Positions 47,341 through 61,235 of a DNA stretch of 64,000 nucleotides are shown piece after piece. The stretch is from Bolinopsis microptera (Eukaryota; Ctenophora; Tentaculata; Lobata; Bolinopsidae), in assembly GCF_026151205.1 (NCBI RefSeq), contig NC_087077.1, forward strand, positions 18,026,475 to 18,090,474, written 5' to 3'. The notes below the pieces were generated by a model, which saw nothing but the letters and a program-made list of their open reading frames with translations, made no database searches and had not been told where the DNA came from. Position 1 is the first letter of the stretch; every line of letters begins with the position of its first letter. The position numbers and the translations under genes were made by a program.

Positions 47341-48357
47341 CATCAGGGTTGGTTTTGCCGATGGCGGGTATCGATCCAGCAACCTGCTTATATATATATA
47401 TATAATTCAAACCTGCCCAAGCTAGATAGCCATGGCTTGGGGGTACTGTTAATTATGATCAGTACAGTTTATTTTCCCGCATGATAGGGATATCAACATC
47501 AATATTAGTAGAGGAACAATACCATCACTTGGTTTGTTTAGGGTTCGGGATTCAGTCGGCCACCAGATTGATGGGACTGTCTTAGTCTCGTATATTCGTC
47601 AGAAGTACGTGGTGTCTTCACTCTTCTACAGTACTTCTCTCCATACAGCACTCAGAAGTAACTTTACAACTCTTTCACTCACCTCTAATAACTTTGTCCT
47701 TCCGCATTCCTCCGCCCTTTTTACTCATGGTCTAATTTTCCAGCTCAGAGAGCACTACACCTTTCTATTTTTTTCCTCGCTATAGCTGCTAATCAGTTAT
47801 AGGCTGTGGCCAGGCTTTGTTGTTATTGTTGTTATTATTGTTGTAGCACCCACTCTACTACAATATAGCTACGCACGAAGGAGGCGACTATTTCTAATGG
47901 GGTCCCGCCCGTTTCTCTGGTGTCGAACTTGAGTGCTAACCTCACTGTGTCGTCAGAGAGTTCTCAGAGTACAAGGACCGGGTCAGGGAGGTGCCTTTTT
48001 TGTAGAAATACTCACACCCACGCACACCCATGGTCACGTTTTGATTTACAGGGGTCTCGGGCGAAATGAATGAAATTAGCACTTGCTTGGAATGCGTCCG
48101 TTTTCAATCTACCCACTCTCTCAGCGGCGTGTCTTTACGCCATGCTCCACAGCACATCTTTTAAACTAAAATATCGGCCCAGGCCTCTGCTGTGCCTAGG
48201 CCTCTGCTTCAACTATAAGTTTTATCTGTCCACAGTATGAAATTTATTGGCTTGGCAGGTTTACTGGTTAAGTGACAAGAAATGTCGGGATAGATGCTGT
48301 CATTGACTGGCTGACGAGTTAAATATACCAAGTTAAATTAATCACGTTTAGATGGCT

Positions 48358-48528
48358 GAATGACGGTCAGTTTGATACTCCTGACACAGTAACAGTAAAC
48401 AGAGCTATCTCCGTCAGAAGGTTATCAAAATATAATACAAATATTATCTCCGCACCTTATTATAAACCAGCATTGCTAAAAATCCTAAAATTCCCTGTGT
48501 TCTTAGTCTTCAAAATGGGACACTTATA
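48358..48528 (+). other. Duplicated open segment of unknown nature
   Basis: Within segment C both copies (here and about 49557-49733) keep an open frame WLNDGQFDTPDTVTVN, then RAISVRRLSKYNTN and KFPVFLVFKMGHL with the same stop. An acceptor-like tcacgtttag precedes it. Recent duplication alone explains the conservation, so it is not strong evidence of coding. Confidence 0.25.
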
Positions 48529-49411
48529 AGGCATAGACATTAGACATGTCACTTAAAAATCTAAATTTGTCAGTGAACCCGGTATGACAGATTAATCAGT
48601 CTGTTGCACATTATGTCACTAAAAATTCATTCCCAGTATTCCTTGTAGGATTCTTGTGTCAACTTTTGATTTTAGCCCCTCTCTCAAATTGTTGCTTTTG
48701 CTACACGTTAATATTCCTGCTTATTTTATTTATTAATTACTATATATAGTCTTGCTTTTTTATAATTGTGATCAAATGTTAAAGTTCGATTGCAAAATTA
48801 ATTCGTTGGTTCTCGCGTTTTATCCACAGTGAACTCGTCTGTGGTATTTCACAAAAATAATTCATTCGCAAAAATAGGGATGTAAATGAAACATATCTAC
48901 GTATCTTATTAGCTTATTGAATTATTGATAATATTGGATTATGATATCGGTTTATGATCATTTCGCTTTACCTTGTGTCAACAGCTTTTGTATTTGTCTA
49001 ATACATTTTTTCGTATTGAATCTCCGTTATCTTTATTCTTGTAGTTTTTTTTGCGCTGCTGACATCACATGTTATGTTAGTTGTCAATTACTACACCGCA
49101 TAACACACCGCTAAGTTGATATTGTTTGTTTTTTCATAATTCAAGTGTTACACTGTTAATTATATTTATAATATATATATTTTTATTCAGCCACAACTGT
49201 CAGTAAAACAACGCCTTGACTTCAAATGTCGGTAAAATGTACCTTTACAGTCATCCTCAATAAATGTATTTAATTGTAGTTGTGAAAATAGTTTAAAACT
49301 ATTTAGTTATAAAATATATATATATTAATAAAATGATGCAAAGAACTATTTCGAAGATCTAATCAACACCGACTTTTAATGTGTAGGAGTACAGCAACAA
49401 AATATATATAT

Positions 49412-49468
49412 GTATATCCATAGTCACATTGTTTCGTCCTATTAGGACTCATCAGTATGGCTCAAATC
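49412..49468 (-). ncRNA. Hammerhead ribozyme motif, copy 3, mutated cleavage triplet
   Basis: Duplicate of copy 1 by the tandem duplication, with the same GAC triplet in place of GTC. The tRNA-like head is cut short at 49528 by the deletion junction. Confidence 0.75.
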
Positions 49469-49968
49469 ATCAGGGTTGGTTTTGCCGATGGCGGGTATCG
49501 ACCCAGCAACCTTGCGATTACTGGCTCGATACCAAGTTAAATTAATCACGTTTAGATGGCTGAATGACGGTCAGTTTGATACTCCTGACACAGTAACAGT
49601 AAACAGAGCTATCTCCGTCAGAAGGTTATCAAAATACAATACAAATATTATCTCCGCACCTTATTATAAACCAGCATTGCTAAAAATCCTAAAATTCCCT
49701 GTGTTCTTAGTCTTCAAAATGGGACACTTATAAGGCATAGACATTAGACATGTCACTTAAAAATCTAAATTTGTCAGTGAACCCGGTATGACAGATTAAT
49801 CAGTCTGTTGCACATTATGTCTCTAAAAATTCATTCCCAGTATTCCTTGTAGGATTCTTGTGTCAACTTTTGATTTTAGCCCCTCTCTCAAATTGTTGCT
49901 TTTGCTACACGTTAATATTCCTGCTTATTTCATTTATTAATTACTATATATAGTCTTGCTTTTTTATA

Positions 49969-51332
49969 GTCTTGCTTTCAAAATAAAAGTCCGTTTTGAG
50001 ACAATGAAAAAATTCAAACCATCCAGCTGAAGCTGTAGAACACTCCATTTCCTTGTAAGAACCCTCTGTTTCGCGCCCTCCGTAACGCGGATATAGCCAG
50101 GTATACATACAGTGACTTCAGATTCGAACCGATAACCAGTTGTTTGCAATTCTGTGTAGCGACCATGGCACCTGAACATGGTCACATTAAATTTATTAAT
50201 GCTTTTCATACAAAGTTACAACAAAGTCTTCATGTTATGCATCCTGGGTTTGGACAGACCCGCTTAAAATAATGCATTGTGTAGCCCGTAAACGTATTGC
50301 TCCCATTAATGCAGGAAGATTACATCATAATAGAATATCTTGATAGCATCTGCATTGTGATATCTTGGTATTGCATCATATCTGCATTGTGCTCTTAAAG
50401 TAATGCGACCTCGTGAGACGTTTTAACAAAACTTAACCTGGGACGGTCCTACACAGCTGACGCCTACCGTCAAATATAATAAAGATATTGTCCAATGAAA
50501 ATCCATTAGTTGGCTATAAAGCCAGCTACTTGCGCGACTGTAATTCCTAGCACAGTGTTTTGCGTAGTACGTGCAACGATGTACTGCCTGCTTGTTTACC
50601 ATTACAATGTTTATAATCATGTATTGCCTGGCTGAGAACCCATATCGTGGTAAGAATAAGTGGAGGTTGATATATCAGCCAGCTGAAATACGTAGCCTCG
50701 TGACGCTATTCAGTATTCCTCCTACTTCTCCATAATGCAGTGCTAACCTACCCTGCTCTAGCCTCGTTGTATTTACCTTACTCTTAGCAATGTTATTGTT
50801 AACCATGCGGGTTTATAAAGCGATGCTGAGCAGTTAGCACATAATATCACAATCACATCGGGCAATGTACTCTTGGGGAGGCACATTTTACGTGTAAATT
50901 CCTTATCCTGCATTATTCCATCAATCAACATGAAAAGTAGCAGTGGTCTCTAATCTTGTAATAGGAGTTGCTACTTTCCTTCGTGGTACTCGTTACTAAC
51001 TACTATTACTAACTAACTGCTGTTATTGCCGGTCATCATGACCGCTTTGTTTTGATAATGTTATGCTTCGTCTCTGTGATATAGTTTTGTTTTCGGTATT
51101 TTGAGTTTATTAGAATTGGAAGTACCTATACTATTATACGATGAAATAATTTTGTCAGATCGTAATAAACAAATATTTGGGATTCCTAAATATTAGCAAT
51201 AGAGCAGAGAAAGTTTAATATATGTTGTAATCGTAGTATACTTCTGCTATCAATTGTAACTTGAGTGCTGTTGACAACAAAGTACTTTTTACCAAAAAGG
51301 AAACTTCCAGCAAAAGACACTGATAGTGGAGG
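49969..51332. other. Non-coding tract
   Basis: No supported gene. Confidence 0.4.
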
Positions 51333-51388
51333 ATGGATGAGCTCTCACTGCTGGGAGGTAGTCTGTACCGGCTCAAACTGAGATATGG
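51333..51388 (+). CDS. Candidate first exon, phase 2 end
   Basis: ATG in strong context (AGG ATG G), 18 codons plus two bases to a consensus donor (atgg|gtaagtg): MDELSLLGGSLYRLKLRYG, the last codon split. In-frame stops lie just upstream (tga, tag) and no acceptor falls between them and the ATG, so a first-exon reading is favoured. Not recognised. Confidence 0.45.
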
Positions 51389-53421
51389 GTAAGTGGTGTG
51401 CGGTGGCGTTACAATTCGGCACCTTATTATGCACAAGTCTAGACTAGTAACAAGGCACACTGTCAGTGTATCCACACAGATTCTAGACTTTTCTCCCTCT
51501 TAAGTCTTATCTTATCTTTTAGGAAACTCTCCTACAGTACCCCATGTTCACAAACAATCTGTCAGTTTTACTATAATTCACTTACCCCGATTACGGATTA
51601 CATGTATAGAATATTCTAGTATTTATTCGTATAACCAAATTATTTGTAAAACTTTTGATTTGTAACTATGTTTGTTCATAACTATTTTGTTGCTCACAGT
51701 TCACGTTGATTGATAAGAGTCGGGATACAAAATAATCACGCATATTGTGCGTGATTGTTTAATCGAAAGTATCGCTTTGATTATATCCTGGCAATTTGAT
51801 TTAATTTATATTAATTCATAATATTATTGTTATATCATGTTTCACAAGTTATACCAATGACCGACTATAAATAGATATTTTGAATAGACTAGATACGGTT
51901 TAGTACAATCTCACTAGATTACAATAGAAGTCGAATTATAAATTATACCAATGACCTACTATAGATGAGGTTTTAAATAGAAGCGGTTTAATAAAATCTT
52001 ACTTCCGCTACATCGCAATTGCAGTCGAATTGAACGATTGATGTTGTTTATTCTTTTCTCCATGACGTATATTTTTTCGAATATTTGACATCAGTTCAGT
52101 CTTGAGTCTTTACTTATAAGTGTGACCTTGAACTCGATGAATTATTTGTTCTTCGGAATAACATTTCTCTCGAGGAATTTGCCAATTCGAGAAGACGCTA
52201 ATTTTCGGAGACTAATAACCGCCAATATGTTCGTGGGAAATGGAAACTTTCAGTAGGGCTATAACTGGCATTTGCAATCACGTGTAACAGCTCCACTCTA
52301 ATCGTCTTATCAGCCCGTGATTCAGGTCTTCCAACCCCCTCTTCGTTACTTATCGATCAAAAATTCATTATTCTTTAATCAAGAATTCATTTTCAAAATT
52401 AACAAGGGGTTTGGTTACATCCTCTAAATTTTATTGGACAGTGAATGATAATTTGGCGATCAAAAGGATGCTACATAAGGAATCAGAAATAAATTCCAAC
52501 GATTGTGAAACGAAATTAAGATTCCATTGATCCACTAAACTCTAGAATATTTGGTTGGCACGGTACCTTTTATTGTTTTGTTAGCCAGGTTTAGTTCCGG
52601 TTTGTTTGTTATCCAAATATGTGACGTTTCAACTTTCACTCCTTGTCACACATTCTTGGCGTACTGATGACGTCACTTGATTAAATTTCGGGCAAACATT
52701 TTACTTATTGAATTTGACAGCAAATTCTGACAAGTCATAGTAAATGCTTTATCTTTAGTAAATGCTTTATCTTTGCGATAAGATTTGTTCTACCTATTTT
52801 GTCCAATTCTACTTTTTTGCCCTGACGTCAGTACTCAACTTTTATTGCTTCAATATTCCGCAATTGGTGCTATCAAAATCGATTATCGTTATCAGCTATC
52901 ATATCTTGACATTACAGAGTGGCAATGATTTTCTTTACCAGCGCTTACATCTAGTATTCTTTGTGCCTATCATGTTTTTTAGCAAATACCAGGTGAATTA
53001 TACACGCCTGCCTTTTACAAATCCCATTTGTTTGAAGTGCTTGCATATATAGAATCGGAACTGCTCATTTATTTTCATACAGAGGAACGTAAAAATTTAA
53101 CTTCTATAAGGTTTGATTACATAATATCGCCTGGTTAAACAAACAGCTGAGGAATTCACTAGATTTTCTGAACACATAATTCAGAAATTAATACATAATT
53201 CGCAGTTCTTTCCTTGTTTTATGGGCAATTTTCCAAATTGGACGCTCACTAAATGACCACGATAATTATGTCCTGCCAGTATTCAATGTGATGAGGCTCA
53301 TCATTTTTCATTTTTGCTGATAATTTTGCCGTGTTTGAGATATTTCTTCAGCGCCATCAGTTTTTGTCGCTTACCAGATATTTATTTTGATCGTTCTCTT
53401 CAACTCCGACCTTATCTCAAG
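51389..53421. other. Non-coding tract with a small diverged tandem repeat
   Basis: At 51849-52036 a segment of about 95 bases (ttataccaatgacc, then cggttta, then gaagtcgaatt-like) is repeated twice with divergence. A near-perfect palindrome aatcacgcata/tgtgcgtgatt lies at 51735-51757. No supported gene. Confidence 0.45.
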
Positions 53422-53567
53422 ATTACCACAAATAAAGCACGTGATCTACTCGAGCCCTCTGAAGTTGCCATGAAGTACGGGGTGAGGCAACGTGTCATGA
53501 TGCAGCGGAGATCTTCTGATCAGACGGATTATTGCTCCATGAACTATAGGAGGTTCAACAATGCGGG
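53422..53567 (+). CDS. Candidate exon, phase 2 end
   Basis: A pyrimidine-rich acceptor (cttcaactccgaccttatctcaag) and a donor (gcgg|gtaagac) bound an open frame: ITTNKARDLLEPSEVAMKYG, then VRQRVMMQRRSSDQTDYC and SMNYRRFNNAG. The same frame is open back to 53314, and other acceptors at 53350 and 53377 are possible. An in-frame ATG at 53470 (gccATGa) would allow use as an alternative first exon. RRSS is a basophilic phosphosite-like motif. No domain is recognised. It ends two bases into a codon like the other candidates. Confidence 0.5.
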
Positions 53568-56500
53568 GTAAGACAGCTTTGTACATGCAAATTATTAATA
53601 TTAACAATTTATTAACTTATTATTAATATTAACTATAAATAAAATTCAAATCATACGATTGGCACAATGATCATAAATTCAAGATAATTTGTTCTCCTAA
53701 TTTTAGAAATATCTACTCAATTTGTAATTTGTTTACTGTTTACTTACTACTTATTCAGATATTACACTTACTACTTAGTTATTTTGTCGGAAAGTTTTTC
53801 TTTCATTTGACAACACCAGACGCATATTCATTTCTTTAGTTTTACTTCAGACTCTGACACTATCAGAGTCTGAAGTAAAAACTTATCCGGGATTATAGGT
53901 CAAGCTAAATGATGGTTTCAATATCTTGTTTGCAGTGATTTACCACCTTATCATGATCATGGTTACCAATCCAAATGCTACGATTGTTAGAAATCATATA
54001 GTAGCTCCAGATTTAATTATGTGTATTAATCTTGGCAATATATTCATCTTTACTTTACTTTACATCATTATATTGAACTGAATTTTGCGGATAATAACTA
54101 ATTAGTTACCTTTAGTAACTAGCTACAGTTACTATAGTCCATAACAACATTTCAACAAGGTGATCAGTGTCCTCTCTCAGTCTTGTTAACATTCTGTGTC
54201 GATCTATAATCTGCTGAGGAAATAAAACTTGTTAAATCAATTAAATGTCCTCCGCAAGTAGTTGTGAAATCAATAAATCTTTGTTCCTAACCTATCGCAA
54301 ATACCTTTGATTCAGTCAGGGCTATTTTGTGACAAGTCAACCCTATAATATCGGGTTAATTCGAGTATTCAGGTCTCACATGAAGCAGAGTAAGTGTGTA
54401 ACGACAATATTACACACATCTCACATACACAATATCGGTGAGGGTCACAGTATTCTATCACTGCACTACTTTTCTTTGTTGATCACCAATGACTCTGCAG
54501 ACGTTTCCTAATGTGTTTTGATTGTTTCACTCCCCTTGTTCATTATATTACTTCGTTAAACCTTTGTTTGTACCCGTTTGTTGAAACGGTTATATGATAA
54601 TTGTTTTGTACATAAATGGAGTTGTGCAATGTGCATACAATGACCATTGCCTAATACCTTGATAAGATTATATATTATCTCCTGAGTGCAGTTGACTCAG
54701 TTATAAATCTAGCCTAATCTAACTTTTTCCGGAACTTTTATGAATTTTCTGGGCATAATCTTTGATGCACCTCGTTATCGCCACAAAATGCATTTGTTTC
54801 TTCTTAACATTTTCCCGAGTTAGTTTTTTAATTGTGTTATCACCCACCGAGTCTGACCTTTCTTGTGAGAATTAATTACAATTGCCCTCTTCTCTCATTC
54901 CCGTGTGCTGTCCCAACATTCTTCTAGGCTTGTTCCAAGGTATCATGTCACTCCACTGTTATCCCTACATGAAATATCTACACGACTCAACTCCCGATTT
55001 AAGATCATATGTCCCTTGTGCCGCGGCTGCAGGAGCATCAGAGTTACAACAATTGTTTTTCTTGGGCCTGTGCCAAACATGGTGACTCAACGCGGTGTGT
55101 GTATGCCTCACTATCAGTTGTGTAGTATCACCGTTGTAGAGCGATGGCGAAATTGCGTTTCTTCATTTGTGTTGTAGCAGAAGTTTGTGAACACAGAAGA
55201 CGCAACCCACTTTTTGTTTGATTGGAGACGTCGCATTATCTGAATTTAATTGTGGTGAGAAACTGGTAGCGCAGAGATACAGATATGATCACATTTGAAT
55301 GGTTTCACCAAATACTATTCTTTATGTCACACACTAAAATAGTATGATTAGTAGCAATAGTATAGTGACTACTAAGAATGTCAGGACCAGATGACTGATG
55401 AAGCACAGTAACATTGTAGTAACCATGGTAACAAGACCTTGTAACCATGGTAATGGCGTAATGAGGTCCCGTAAAGTGTCCTAATGACATTATTTGTCTT
55501 AGTGTGGTCTTAAGTTTATGTTTAGGACTCTTGGCTTCCAAACAGCTCCTTTATTTCATGTGGTTCGAGACCAGTGACGTTAACAGCAGTTTAAGGATCA
55601 CTTTTGTAATTAGCTACTATCTTTTGAACAGTTGGTGCTTTATCACAAATTTGGAGCATTTGTCTGTCTAATTTTGGTAAAGGGTACTACTGTGTCATTA
55701 TTGTTTGAAAGAAACAACAGTTTATGAGCTTATCGTTATGCTATTCAGAAATAGGTAAATGAGTCTCAAGATCTTGAAAATGGTTCTCATTACGTAACCA
55801 TGCGTCCCAAAATTGTTTGGTTTTGGACAACGACGTGTAATTTGTAGTATATTAAGGTCCTGAAATATTTAACCCTGTACCAATAACCATACTGCAGCTA
55901 AACTCTTATTTTTTCTCTGGTTGGTTTTACATCGCATCATGTGGCTGTAGTCATCGAACAAATACGAGTAATAGTATGTCAATCCTATAAAATTGCACAT
56001 TTTGTAAAATTGTTAACTATACATGGAATAATTTGAAACCTTGAAACACCGCGGCTGTTATTGGTATTTTAGAATTACTATGCGATTCTCCACACACACA
56101 GTCACTGTACTTCTGTGTCGTGTGCCAAAGTATGCAGAAAACTTAGTCGACCTCTTTTTTCTCTTTCAGGAATCTAGAACAGAACTTGTACATTTTTTAA
56201 ATACCCGTTTTCCATGTGCTGCGGTATTTTTCTCTTTCTACTTCATGGTCGATTTATATAAATTAGTGTTCAAAGGAAATTGTCTTCTGTTGAACGACAG
56301 ACAACATTGTGAAGTAAGCCGATTGTTGAAAAATTAGTGAACTTAATTCCAAGAGAAAACCTACAAACGAAAAATTGTAGAGAATTTGTTGAGCTTGTCA
56401 AGTACTGTTGGTGTAAATTGTTGTTTCTCGCAGGCAAAACACTTTTAATTATCCTGTTACTACTAACACAAATACTGATACCACTTTTGTCTCCTACATT

Positions 56501-59146
56501 AATATTGCGGTTTCCGCCTCTAGAACGTATTGGTACAGTGAAGCTACTTCTCGCGTTTTCGTTGCGTGTTGGCATTCATCAGAAGGTTGTGTGCATCTCT
56601 GATTTTTCTAATGTAGTTTCTAATTGTCACATAGTTCGCCTTATAAGGCTCAGTGATGTTTGGGATTGTTAGTGACTTTATCTTCTCTTCTTAATGTGCG
56701 TCTTCAAGGTTACTTCAGATACAGTATGATCGTTAATCAGTCTCGATTAATCAGTTTCCACACCAAAGATGAAGGTAGTTGGTATAATTATGAACCTATT
56801 GGCTTGTATGCATATAATAATATGAGCTACAATCAAATTTGTACGGTGGTCCATTTCTATTGATTCTCCAGAATCAAAAAATTAAAATACGATCGAGATC
56901 AGACGTACTAGTAGCAATGAAGGACAGCGTTCTCTCGTTTTGTTTTGTTCACTTGGCTTGCAACAAAAGCTTTCATTGGAGTGTCACGTGCCAATCAGCA
57001 TCGACTTAACAATCTGATCACTGGATCACTCAAGTGGCGTTGAGAAAGCTGGCCTCGTAACATTGTTGCTTGTATGATGACGGAGATAGACTGATAGTTC
57101 TGTTGGCGTCGTGGTAAGCATCGGTCTGTGTTATCACTTATCTCTGCCTCGAAAATGGGATCCTCGAGCCTTTCTGCAGTTGAGATAACAGTTTTTAAGC
57201 AAAAATCGCCCGCCTGCTCCGACAACCTCTTTCTGAGAAAGAGTCTTTCTCTAAATCCGTTATATATATATATAAGATAAGGTTTATGACGTTATAATTG
57301 GTATTCCTTTCGTGACGTGATTCTCCGTGGACGGCATTAAAGGCTCTTATAGACGGTTATACAGTTATACAGGCTAGACGGTAAAAGTGAAATACTGTGC
57401 AGCAGTTGAGCAGTCATCACCTACCGTCCATAAAGGAGAAATGTTAACTTTCTGTGGAAGTCATCCCAGTTTATCATTCCTTGCTTTGTGTTTCCTACAA
57501 TCCTATGTTTCTCACGTGTTACTTATCCTAACAAAGCAGATATTCCAATCAAATCAACAGTTGGTTAATAGTAAGGTGTCAGGTATTTGCGGTAGAGCCT
57601 ACCCGTTAGTCATTAATTCCTGGTGTTCTAACTTCCACTTTGCAATAGTCATTAGCTCTCTGGGCTGGGGTGGTAATTAGAAATCGTGTTTTTTTGTGTG
57701 ACAGTATTAGACCTAGTGACCTACGTCACTTTTGATAAATCTGATTGGTTGTTCAATGTTTTATCAATCAAATCAAGAAGAACCCTGGCATAGCCATAGG
57801 TGTTCAAGCTGTGCGCTAAAGATGACGACATTTCCTTTCTATGAGAGCTCTGTAGCGTGGATAAATAGACACCTTATCCACGGTTGAGAGCTGTGTGCTT
57901 ATTTGAAGAAGGAAGCTGACAGTTTCCTCTAACGATCCAGATTACGTCTGTAGAGCTCACAACAGATGGTAAATCACAATAATCCTACAAAGGGCCCCCT
58001 CGTGCTCCATTGTGATGTTTACTGGACACCTGGTCCCCTGCAGATACTAGTCTCTTTTCTGAGTTGTAACTTGTTGTATTATGCTATAACAACTACTGTG
58101 TTACTCTAGGAGACTCTTCACATCTGACCTTTGTGCTTTTATTACTAGTTTTCTCTCCGGTTGTTTGATGTTTCTTTTAAAAGTGCAATTTGTTAATTGT
58201 TTACTTTTTAAAGTAAATGCAATTTGTTGATTGTTTACTTTTAAAAGTAAATGCAATCTGTGGTGTCACATCTGATAGGTTTCTGAATTACTGAGAGAGT
58301 AGTGACGGCCACGGTAAAAGCCTAAAAACCAGGCCTTACAATGTGACTAAATGACGTTGAAAGTTCATTATATCGTTCTTTGCATAGTTGTTGATATGGC
58401 TCACTGATTCCCAACTCAGTTACAATGTTGTTGAGTTGTTGTAGTCCATAAAAACATCATGTCACTGTCAGAGCCTTGCAGATTCAGATTATTACCAGTC
58501 GTGTAACTCCCCTGTATCAAACTGTTTTCTGGTGTTGGTCTCAGGAACGATCAAACACAGTTGGGGGGAGGTGACGTTACTACTCCTCTGTATTAAGTTA
58601 GAGAAACTTGCACTATTGTCGCACCTCCAAGTTCGCGGCCCTTCCACCGTCAGTCCTCAGTTAGTATTGACCCTACTGTGGATATCAATTAAACATGCCT
58701 TGTTCCTCTTATAATAACATATGACATAAACTGTGGGGGAGGCACACGGCAACAATTATCAGCCCAAATTATGCCTCTTCTCATTGTTACCGTGGCAGTT
58801 TGTTGATGGCAGGGCATTTAATATTCATGATGAACTCATCACTCACTCTACCCGGGGTCGGTGAGGTACAGCAGGATGCGTGGGGGTCAGGTTGTTTCTC
58901 CTTGGTAAACATTACTTACAGCAATTTAGTTTACGCTACACGGCACAGTGAGCTCATTGTCCTAAGTAGTAAAGTAGTCCCCTCCTGCTCTAGAGTTGAT
59001 ATGTAAGAGCAGGTTTAATGAGCTAGTTGTGTTTGTCTATTGAATCTTATCTTGCTGTTAGTACCTCTTTTTCTGGTACCTGGTGAATCGTTGTTTATTT
59101 ACACTATCTATATCCGCTTGATATTTCGTATGTTTGATATTGTATA
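53568..59146. other. Non-coding tract
   Basis: No supported gene. It has a perfect-armed hairpin at 53838-53882 (arms of about 20 bases around cacta), an imperfect repeat of gcaatttgttgattgtttac at 58185-58250, and a short ccatggtaac repeat near 55425-55450. Frames of 98 and 111 codons at 56041-56672 are not supported by splice sites or motifs. Confidence 0.4.
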
Positions 59147-59410
59147 CCTTACTCGGGATTATTATAACCGGGATAAAGTGGTGGGTTTTGGAAGATTCCG
59201 CCATATTTTTCCCGGTCAAAAATTTTACCAGTCATGAAAAAACCCGCCGACTCAGATTATGGGGTTCCAAGGGGGTGGTGATCATCATATTTTACCTGAA
59301 GTCTCATATGTGCTAGAGAAGACTTTTGAAGCAGTGGATGGAGGGCTGTAACTTTATTGGCGGTTGCTACCATAATTTCGTTATAAAAATCACAATTTGG
59401 TTATAGAAAT

Positions 59411-59738
59411 TTGACCAAAACCCATAATCATGGGTAGAGTGTACCGCTGCCAGTGTCTCTCTTTTCCAAACAAAAGGAAATGATATTAATTTGAATAACC
59501 GTCCGAAAATGCAAATTGATACCGAGAATGAAATCGGTCGCTCGCTTTTTCCATTCGATCACGGCTAACGAATTGTAATATAAAGCTTATTGATTGGAAA
59601 AAGCGAGCGACCGATTTCATTCTCGGTATCAATTTGCATTTTCGGACGGTTATTCAAATTAATATCATTTCCTTTTGTTTGGAAAAGAGAGACACTGGCA
59701 GCGGTACACTCTACCCATGATTATGGGTTTTGGTCAAA
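59411..59738. repeat. Long near-perfect hairpin H1
   Basis: The left arm begins ttgaccaaaacccataatca and the right arm ends with its reverse complement. Arms are about 145 bases, loop about 40 bases. The arms are almost identical, including gagcgaccgatttcattctc. Confidence 0.9.
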
Positions 59739-60742
59739 TATCATCTCTTTTTGATTATAATGTCAGGATAATTTACAAAGCCGAAATGTAAACTCATAAC
59801 TTCATTAATATTTATATTAATAATTAGGAGGTAATTTCATCGATTTCGAAATTTTACCTGACTGAATATGGCACTTTTTACTCATTCAAGTTGGCATTAA
59901 ATTCATATATAATGCCATTTAAATATCGTGGGAAAGCAGAATTTATTCGAAATCACGAATGAGCAAAATTCTCACCTTTCGCACGTGCAAACTTTGAGCG
60001 GACGTTGCGTGCGGATACAATATCTAATCACCGTAAATTTTTGCGTAGCAGTATTTTATATATAGTTTAATAAGCATGCAAAGTTTCAGAAGATTTCATA
60101 TAGAACTTGGATCACAACGGGACTCCAAAGTTGATAAAAATGGTGAAAACAGCAATTTTCAGTAATTTTAGCAATTTTCTATCAAATTGGGCGTGTCCCC
60201 ACGTGTGCAACTTTTTGATTTTCAACTTTAAAACTAGCCTATAACACAATTTAGACCTTTAAAAAGCAAAATTGAGCTCCACAACCCAAGGGATGGCCCA
60301 ACACCAGAGAATACTAATTCACAACTTTTGTGTTTTTATAAAATTATTCTTCAAAAAAGCACTTACTTCAATAGCGAATATCTTTATGAAGGAGCAAAGT
60401 AAGAAACTTTTTCGGTAGATTTTCAGAATGCTTGAACAATTATATAAGGTGAAAATGTTCTCAGATTTTGAATAAAATTACTCCTTAATGGTTTAAAATC
60501 GATTTGAAAAGTTGTTACTTTGTCAAAAATCAAGTTTTAAAAACACTTAATTTGATGACGTCATCAAGTGATGATGATGAAAATAAATTATTTTTTGATA
60601 TAATGTAAACTAAAGTATTAACAATTATCTTTAAAACCTGTGGTTCGAAATGACTGTATCTTTTATACTTTTGAATCTACGGACACTTAAATGTAGGCTA
60701 CAATTGACTGCAAAAGCGTCTATATATATATAATATATATAT

Positions 60743-61235
60743 TTGACCAAAACCCATAATCATGGGTAGAGTGGACCGCTGCCAGTGTCTCTCTTTCCCA
60801 AACAAAAGGAAATGATATTAATTTGATTGACCGTTCTCAAATGCAAAATGATACCGAGAATGAAATCGGTCGCTCGCTTTTCCCATTCATTCACGGCTTT
60901 CGAATTGTAATAAGTTTCGATTGATTACATCAATCAGATGCTGTAAAAATCTCTTTGGGTTGCGTTCGGGTCGATACCTAGTATTTCGGGATAAGGGTGG
61001 TAGTTACTACTGCTGAAGTTTATTGAATCTTTATTGCCGAGTACAGCTGCCTTTGGGTAGTTTTTCTTAGTCTATTACAATTGTAAATGAATGGGAAAAG
61101 CGAGCGACCGATTTCATTCTCGGTATCATTTTGCATTTGAGAACGGTCAATCAAATTAATATCATTTCCTTTTGTTTGGGAAAGAGAGACACTGGCAGCG
61201 GTCCACTCTACCCATGATTATGGGTTTTGGTCAAA
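60743..61235. repeat. Long hairpin H2 with a larger loop
   Basis: Same terminal sequence as H1, but the arms carry shared variants (gaccgttctcaaatg in place of aaccgtccgaaaatg), so arms match each other better than they match H1. The loop is about 190 bases of unique sequence (about 60905-61085), unlike the 40-base loop of H1. Confidence 0.9.

Larger units (their letters stand above)
46331..49968. repeat. Recent tandem duplication, second copy with a deletion
   Basis: Unit 1 is 46331-48757 and unit 2 is 48758-49968. Segment A (46331-47124) is repeated at 48758-49528, and segment C (about 48328-48757) at about 49530-49968. Only a few substitutions and a short AT indel separate them. Unit 2 lacks about 1.2 kb between A and C. 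The lost part includes the intact hammerhead copy (47285-47340). Confidence 0.85.

Noticed and set aside
54882..55177. Two overlapping + strand frames of 67 and 90 codons with a CPLCRGC motif
   Set aside because: Too few Cys/His for a zinc finger and no acceptor or donor in frame.
56041..56863. Three consecutive + strand frames (98, 111 and 67 codons) and an opposite 101-codon frame
   Set aside because: Overlapping on both strands, no recognisable motifs, no splice logic.
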